This document shows, in pieces, positions 59,501 through 64,000 of a stretch of DNA of 64,000 nucleotides (its first letter is position 1; each line of letters begins with the position of its first letter). The DNA comes from Rhodeus uyekii (taxonomy: Eukaryota > Chordata > Actinopteri > Cypriniformes > Acheilognathidae), in the NCBI GenBank assembly GCA_037043235.1, contig JAWRVZ010000039.1:4695501-4759500 (forward strand). The letters are read 5' to 3'. The position numbers were made by a program, and so were the translations under genes. The notes under the pieces were generated by a model. The model was not told the origin of the DNA. It was given only the letters and a program-made list of their open reading frames with translations, and did no database searches.

Positions 59501-61990
59501 AAAATGAAATAATATTTTTTGCATTATAATTTAAATTAAAAACATATATAGTACGAATGTGGTGTCAGGGGAAAAGTATACTGTATTTCCACTGATGACA
59601 AAAGCAACATTTTTACAGCTGAAGATATTGGATGCAAGGGAGAAAATAGGTTTCCATGTGGTAATATGAACTATTAATAAATATTATTCTTACTTCATGA
59701 TGCAGACACACACACACACACACACACGAACTGGATAGCTGCAGTAAAAAAAGAGTCTTGTGGCTATAAAACGAACAGCTTCGTATTTCAGGTCTAATGT
59801 AAAATAGAGATTACGTTCAACACCTACAGAGAAATAAATTATCAGCAGTTTTTCAGCAGTGCACACAGTCCTTTTAATAATCATGTGCATGGTGACAAAA
59901 GTTTAGTACTTATCTAATCCAGAAAACTCTTCATGCTCTGATGAATCTGGACAACAATGTATTGAAATAAAATGCAAGAGGTTTATCCACGTTTGACTGA
60001 CTTCCAATAAAAATGGCCACTCTCCTATCCAAACAGTGAACACAGTTTGTCCAACTCCACGATATTAAAACTCTCAGCTGCTTTGGATCTATTGTTCAAC
60101 AGGATTGACCTCGACTGCTCTTGAACCTTGAGAACACCCATGAAAATCGATATGATCAGCGTTGCTGAAGTTAATGCTTCAAGATGGCACAGGGAAGATT
60201 AGACCCATTTTAAAGTCAAATAAGTGTGGCAAATAAAATGAAAGAATGGGTTTTCAATCTCATAAATCCTTGAATTGAAAATTTGTTAGTGATTTTAAAA
60301 TGAAGTATTCTACTTTCAAACATTCAGTGAATGTTAGGGGATGGCATATTCTTATTGTAAGCTTTTAACCTATTGTTACCCATTAATCATTTGTTCGGAC
60401 CACCATACAAATCAAAAACCAAGCGTGAAGGTGGCCCAGCAATAGTTAAGTAGGAGAAAAAAAGCACCGTGAACCAAGAGGCCACCTTTCTTTATTTGGC
60501 TTCTCTCGCATGTTTCAGAGAGCTGCTTTAAATCCACGTCATTCGAGACACTGCTTTTACAAGGTCATTTGAGAGTTCAAGCTTAGAAAGTGAACAGGAC
60601 CTTCTGTTACGTGGGTCTCATATAATGAGCTGTTGGACTGTAGAAAAATTGCACAAAAAAACTCCAATCTCCAACATCAAACTGAATGTTTAAAATGACC
60701 CAGAGCTCAAATGCAAATTCTAGAGATTACATGAGACTGTTAATGAGGCCACTGCTGAATAAGTGTGTCCAAATTTGTCTTCTTTTTTTTTCTTCTTCAA
60801 GTTAAACTTTACATTTTATACATTCAAACAATCCATATGGCTAAATCTTAAAGGGACAGCACACTCAAAAATGAGAAGTCGGTCATCATTTACTCAGCCT
60901 TCAGTTGTTTCAAACCTTTATGAGTTTGTTTCTTTTGTGGAACATAAACAGAGATATTTTAAAGAATTTGTCTGTTTTTTGTTAGTTTGTTTACTTTTCA
61001 TACAGTAAAAGTAAATGGGGTCCAATGTTCAGGGTCCGGACCCAAACACTCGAAAGAAATACAGGTTTACATTTTGACAGAATGTAATCTCTTTAAGCAT
61101 TTTGTAGCATACTTTCAGGTCAGGTAATTTATTAAATATATATATATTTTTATTCTTTTTGTATGATTTTGAACTATAATCTTTCGGGTTTAGCCAAGCT
61201 CGCAAAACCTGAATTTCAAAATATCATCATATGCATCATAATTACATTTTGTATTCAACAAAATTCTTCAAAATTAAATCACAAGAAATTGCAAATACTT
61301 ATTTGGAAAGTGAAAAATGGCAAAAACATTCGACTTCACCCTCTGCATTAGTTAGTGGGCATAATTAGGGATTTTCCAGGGTTACTGCAGATTTAAGTTG
61401 CTATGGTGAAAAGGTATAACGCACATCAAAATAAGGGTTGTGCCTAATGTGTGTGAAACCTTAGAGACATCAGAGCGAGGTACAGAGAACTGCAACTGGT
61501 GAGATCACAGGCACTCCCTGATCATCAACACAGAAATAGCCTCAAATGCGCTGCCATCATCATTTGCCCAGGCTGAATTTGAAGGAAATGGCACCTGTTG
61601 TTGACAGCAAAAATGTACTGTTGCGATGGAGAAGGAAGTAAGAGTTGATGCATTGAATGTTTAAGTGGAAATACTGAGGCAGGCTGTAGCTGGAAGCCCT
61701 AAGATGAAAGAGGTTTCTGATGTAAAATACTGACAGAACCTTTATGTAGAATCATCTGGCATTCCCTCGCCCTTATAAGTTAACAGAGAAGAAGGATTAT
61801 TAGTTAACTGAAACTAAATACATTTTTTAAACGTATTTCTCCATGTTTTATGCGCTCCTATTTGCAAAAGAAGTGTGCTTGATTGTTTTCAGTGTGCAAT
61901 TTGGTATACATATACTGTATATAAAAATACTTTGCTTGCATGTATATTTTAATATTAAAGAAATAAAAGGCCACTTAAGCGTACTTTCAC
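56600..61990. other. Intergenic region downstream of adamts15
   Basis: No exon-like sequence on either strand. A 'gggacagcacac' variant of the 7908-type repeat lies at 60848-61060, a CA run at 59706-59727, and AT-rich tracts at 57890-57960. The rest is featureless to me. Confidence 0.5.
60848..61060 (+). repeat. Dispersed 'gggatagttcaccc'-family copy
   Basis: Begins aaagggacagcacactcaaa and continues 'ggtcatcatttactcagcct' and 'cagagatattttaaagaatt', parallel to the copy at 7908. Diverged termini. Confidence 0.6.
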
Positions 61991-61995
61991 TTTCA

Positions 61996-62118
61996 TTTTT
62001 ATCTAAAGCGACTTACATAACATTCAAGGAACACATTGACATTTTAATCAGTTCTTGCTTTCCCTGGGAATCGAACCAATGACCTTGGTGTTGCAAACAC
62101 CATGCTCTAGGAAAGTTT
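61996..62118 (-). repeat. tRNA-derived SINE
   Basis: On the minus strand: box B 'ggttcgattcccagggaaag', then 'ttccttgaatgttatgtaag' and 'cgctttagataaaaatg', matching the full-length copy at 47922. Confidence 0.8.
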
Positions 62119-63220
62119 AACAAGTAGAGCGTCTTTTTTATTTCCAAACGTTTTAGTGAGCAAGAAATACAATATTTTGATTAGCCTGAACTGAGGGAGG
62201 TTTCAGATATATTTTTAAATGTCAGGAGGGATCATCCGCAATAGATCAGCAATGAGCTGAAGATGTGAACCATGGCTGCTTCTCTGGCCAGACGGTCTTT
62301 CTTGCCCTTGCACAACAAAACTGTCTTTTGTTATCTTAGGAAGATGGAACCAGTGGATGCCAGGAATCCACAACCAATGCCAAAGCTTTGATCCCTTGGA
62401 CTGTCTCCACTGATGCTTGGTCTTTTTCAAGCTGACAGCAGTAGTTCTTCATCAAAATAAGATATTAACTCACATGTACATTAAATTATACGTAAAATTA
62501 CATAATGATTGGCCTCTACAGTAGTAGCTAATCGGGGGAACAATTGCTTCGAAATACAGGCACAGTTCCTCGATGGTTGGGCCTGCTTGTTTCTGTGCAC
62601 TTAAATGTATCACACAGGAGAGAACAGCAAGGGTTAAAACTTAATTTGCGGTGTGTACATGGCAAGATGACAAGTGGCCGATTACCCCGCTCTCCTCTCA
62701 CGCTGTGCAGACACGGGGTCTGATAAGAGTGCGGTGTAAAAAGAGGTAGTGAACCAAGATCTGTGTTGGCAGAGGAGGCAATTTACCAGACACTTGCTCT
62801 GCCATGACTGGATGGGAGTAATGAAATCATGTGGCTTTCACCCTTCAACTGACTTTAACAATATGGCTGAGAGACGCCTTATTAAGAAGGAATCCAGTGA
62901 ACTGATCTCTCCTGCTGTTTGATAACACTCCCTTCCCATAGTGCCCTTGTTCTGTGAATGAAGCCAGATGGCTCCGCAGAGTATGGGAAAATATACTTAA
63001 TTAGTGATGTGTTGAACCATAGACTTCACATCTTAATATCTTCAATCCAAAGAACAATTCAGTAATGAATATTTAAAGCACTTAACATGTGGAAATATGA
63101 AGGACCCGGTGCTTTAAAAAATAACTTACAAATAAGGGACATGATTGAGTTATCTGGTTATCTATGTTCTTGTTTGCTTTTTTAGATTAATTAATTAATA
63201 ATAATAATATAGCATATCAT
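62119..63220. other. Intergenic
   Basis: No gene or element recognised; a short minus-strand open frame (62215-62430) has no family resemblance. Confidence 0.45.
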
Positions 63221-63222
63221 AT

Positions 63223-64000
63223 ACACTGCTTACAAAAATTAAGGAAAACTTAATCATCACAGTGTAACACCAATACAATAAAACGTATGTGCAATCAAGA
63301 AGCATATGTGTTGTGAAAAAGTTTCACCTGCTTTGGTGAAAAGGAAAGTGAGAACAGGTGCACAGGAGAGGCAACAGTGAGACAACCCCCCCAAAAAGAG
63401 AATGATTTTGCAGGTGGTGGCCATAGACAATGGTTCGCTCCACGTTCTTGATTCACTGATTTGTCTTTAGTTTTGTTAGGATCCTTGTCACTGTCTGTAG
63501 CAATCCAATCAGGCTGCACAGGCAGTCCTGCTCCTCCAGATGACACATCCATACGTACCGTCGCAAGGAGGTTTGGTGTGTCTCCAAGAACAGGGACGTC
63601 GAAGGGCAACAACCCAGCAACAGGACCAATATCTGCTCCTTTGTGCGAGGAGGAACAGGAGGAGCACTGCCAGAGCTTTATAAAATAACCCCCAGCAGGA
63701 TACTGGAGTTCATGTTTCTGACCAAGCTGTTAGAAACAGACTTAATGAGGGTGGTATGAGGGCCCGACATCCTCTAGCGGGACCTGTACTCGCAGCTCAG
63801 CACTGTGCAGCTCAACTGGCATTTACCAGAAAACACCAGAATTGGTAAGTCTGCCACTGGCACCCCGTTCTCTTCACAGATGACATACAAACAGACCTCT
63901 GCGTGCTAGCCAGTGGTTCCCTTCCTGCCGTTAGGTACCGAGACGAAATCCTCAGAGCCATTGTCAGACCTCGCTGATGCCCTGATCCAGGTCAGATCCC
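63223..64000 (+). mobile_element. Tc1-like DNA transposon, internally deleted, truncated by window end
   Basis: Starts TACACTGCTTACAAAAATTA, close to the 'ACTGCTCAAAAAAATTAAAG' end of a widespread fish Tc1-like element. Transposase remnants on the plus strand in broken frames: IRTVARRFGVSPRT (helix-turn-helix, about 63548-63590), RRRATTQQQDQYLLLCARRN, VSDQAVRNRLNEGGMRARHP, LAFTRKHQNW, HWHPVLFTDD (second Asp region) and AVRYRDEILRAIVRP. At least three internal deletions remove parts of the catalytic domain, so it is inactive. Confidence 0.88.

Overview
The window is vertebrate nuclear DNA, almost certainly from a teleost and probably a cyprinid. Multi-exon genes with canonical GT/AG introns are separated by AT-rich DNA. 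That DNA is full of repeats typical of fish genomes: tRNA-derived SINEs, 'gggatagttcaccc'-type elements, hAT/Tc1/Tigger-like MITEs, BEL/Pao and gammaretrovirus-like elements. No CRISPR, bacterial or rRNA features are present. Gene names come from recalled family sequences; no search was run.

Left part (about 0.9-15.5 kb, minus strand): two tandem paralogues of the OCT-coactivator family, POU2AF3 (COLCA2) at 1137-4793 and POU2AF2 (C11orf53) at 7479-15459. I reconstructed both completely. Each has five coding exons with the same phase series (1,0,1,0), a first coding exon of only 7 or 10 nt, and a second exon carrying the conserved VYQGVRVK peptide that binds the POU domain/octamer complex. The promoter and first intron of POU2AF2 hold four perfect octamer sites within 0.84 kb. 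A 1.06-kb TCTA array sits in POU2AF2 intron 2.

Middle (about 15.5-33.5 kb): no host gene recognised. It is a pile-up of mobile elements. A hAT-like MITE has a perfect 8-bp target duplication. A deleted gammaretrovirus-like provirus lies on the minus strand (one LTR, tRNA-Pro-like primer site, broken gag, RNase H/integrase, two env fragments) and is flanked by a 49-bp perfect direct repeat. A decayed BEL/Pao element lies on the plus strand, followed by Tc1-like scraps and an L2-like LINE fragment.

Right part (about 34.8-56.6 kb): a divergent pair of secreted metalloproteinase genes, adamts8 (minus, 9 exons, 926 aa) and adamts15 (plus, 8 exons, 932 aa), separated by 3.4 kb. This is the same head-to-head arrangement as human ADAMTS8/ADAMTS15. 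Both predicted proteases are intact, with furin sites and HExxHxxxxxHD zinc motifs. Exon sizes match closely except that adamts15 exon 1 corresponds to adamts8 exons 1+2. The fish adamts8 has two C-terminal TSP1 repeats. The remainder (56.7-64 kb) is intergenic, ending in an internally deleted Tc1-like transposon cut by the window edge.

I found no convincing undescribed biological system. The most worthwhile observations are the octamer cluster at POU2AF2, the odd provirus junctions, the extra TSP1 in adamts8, and SINEs abutting ADAMTS splice donors.
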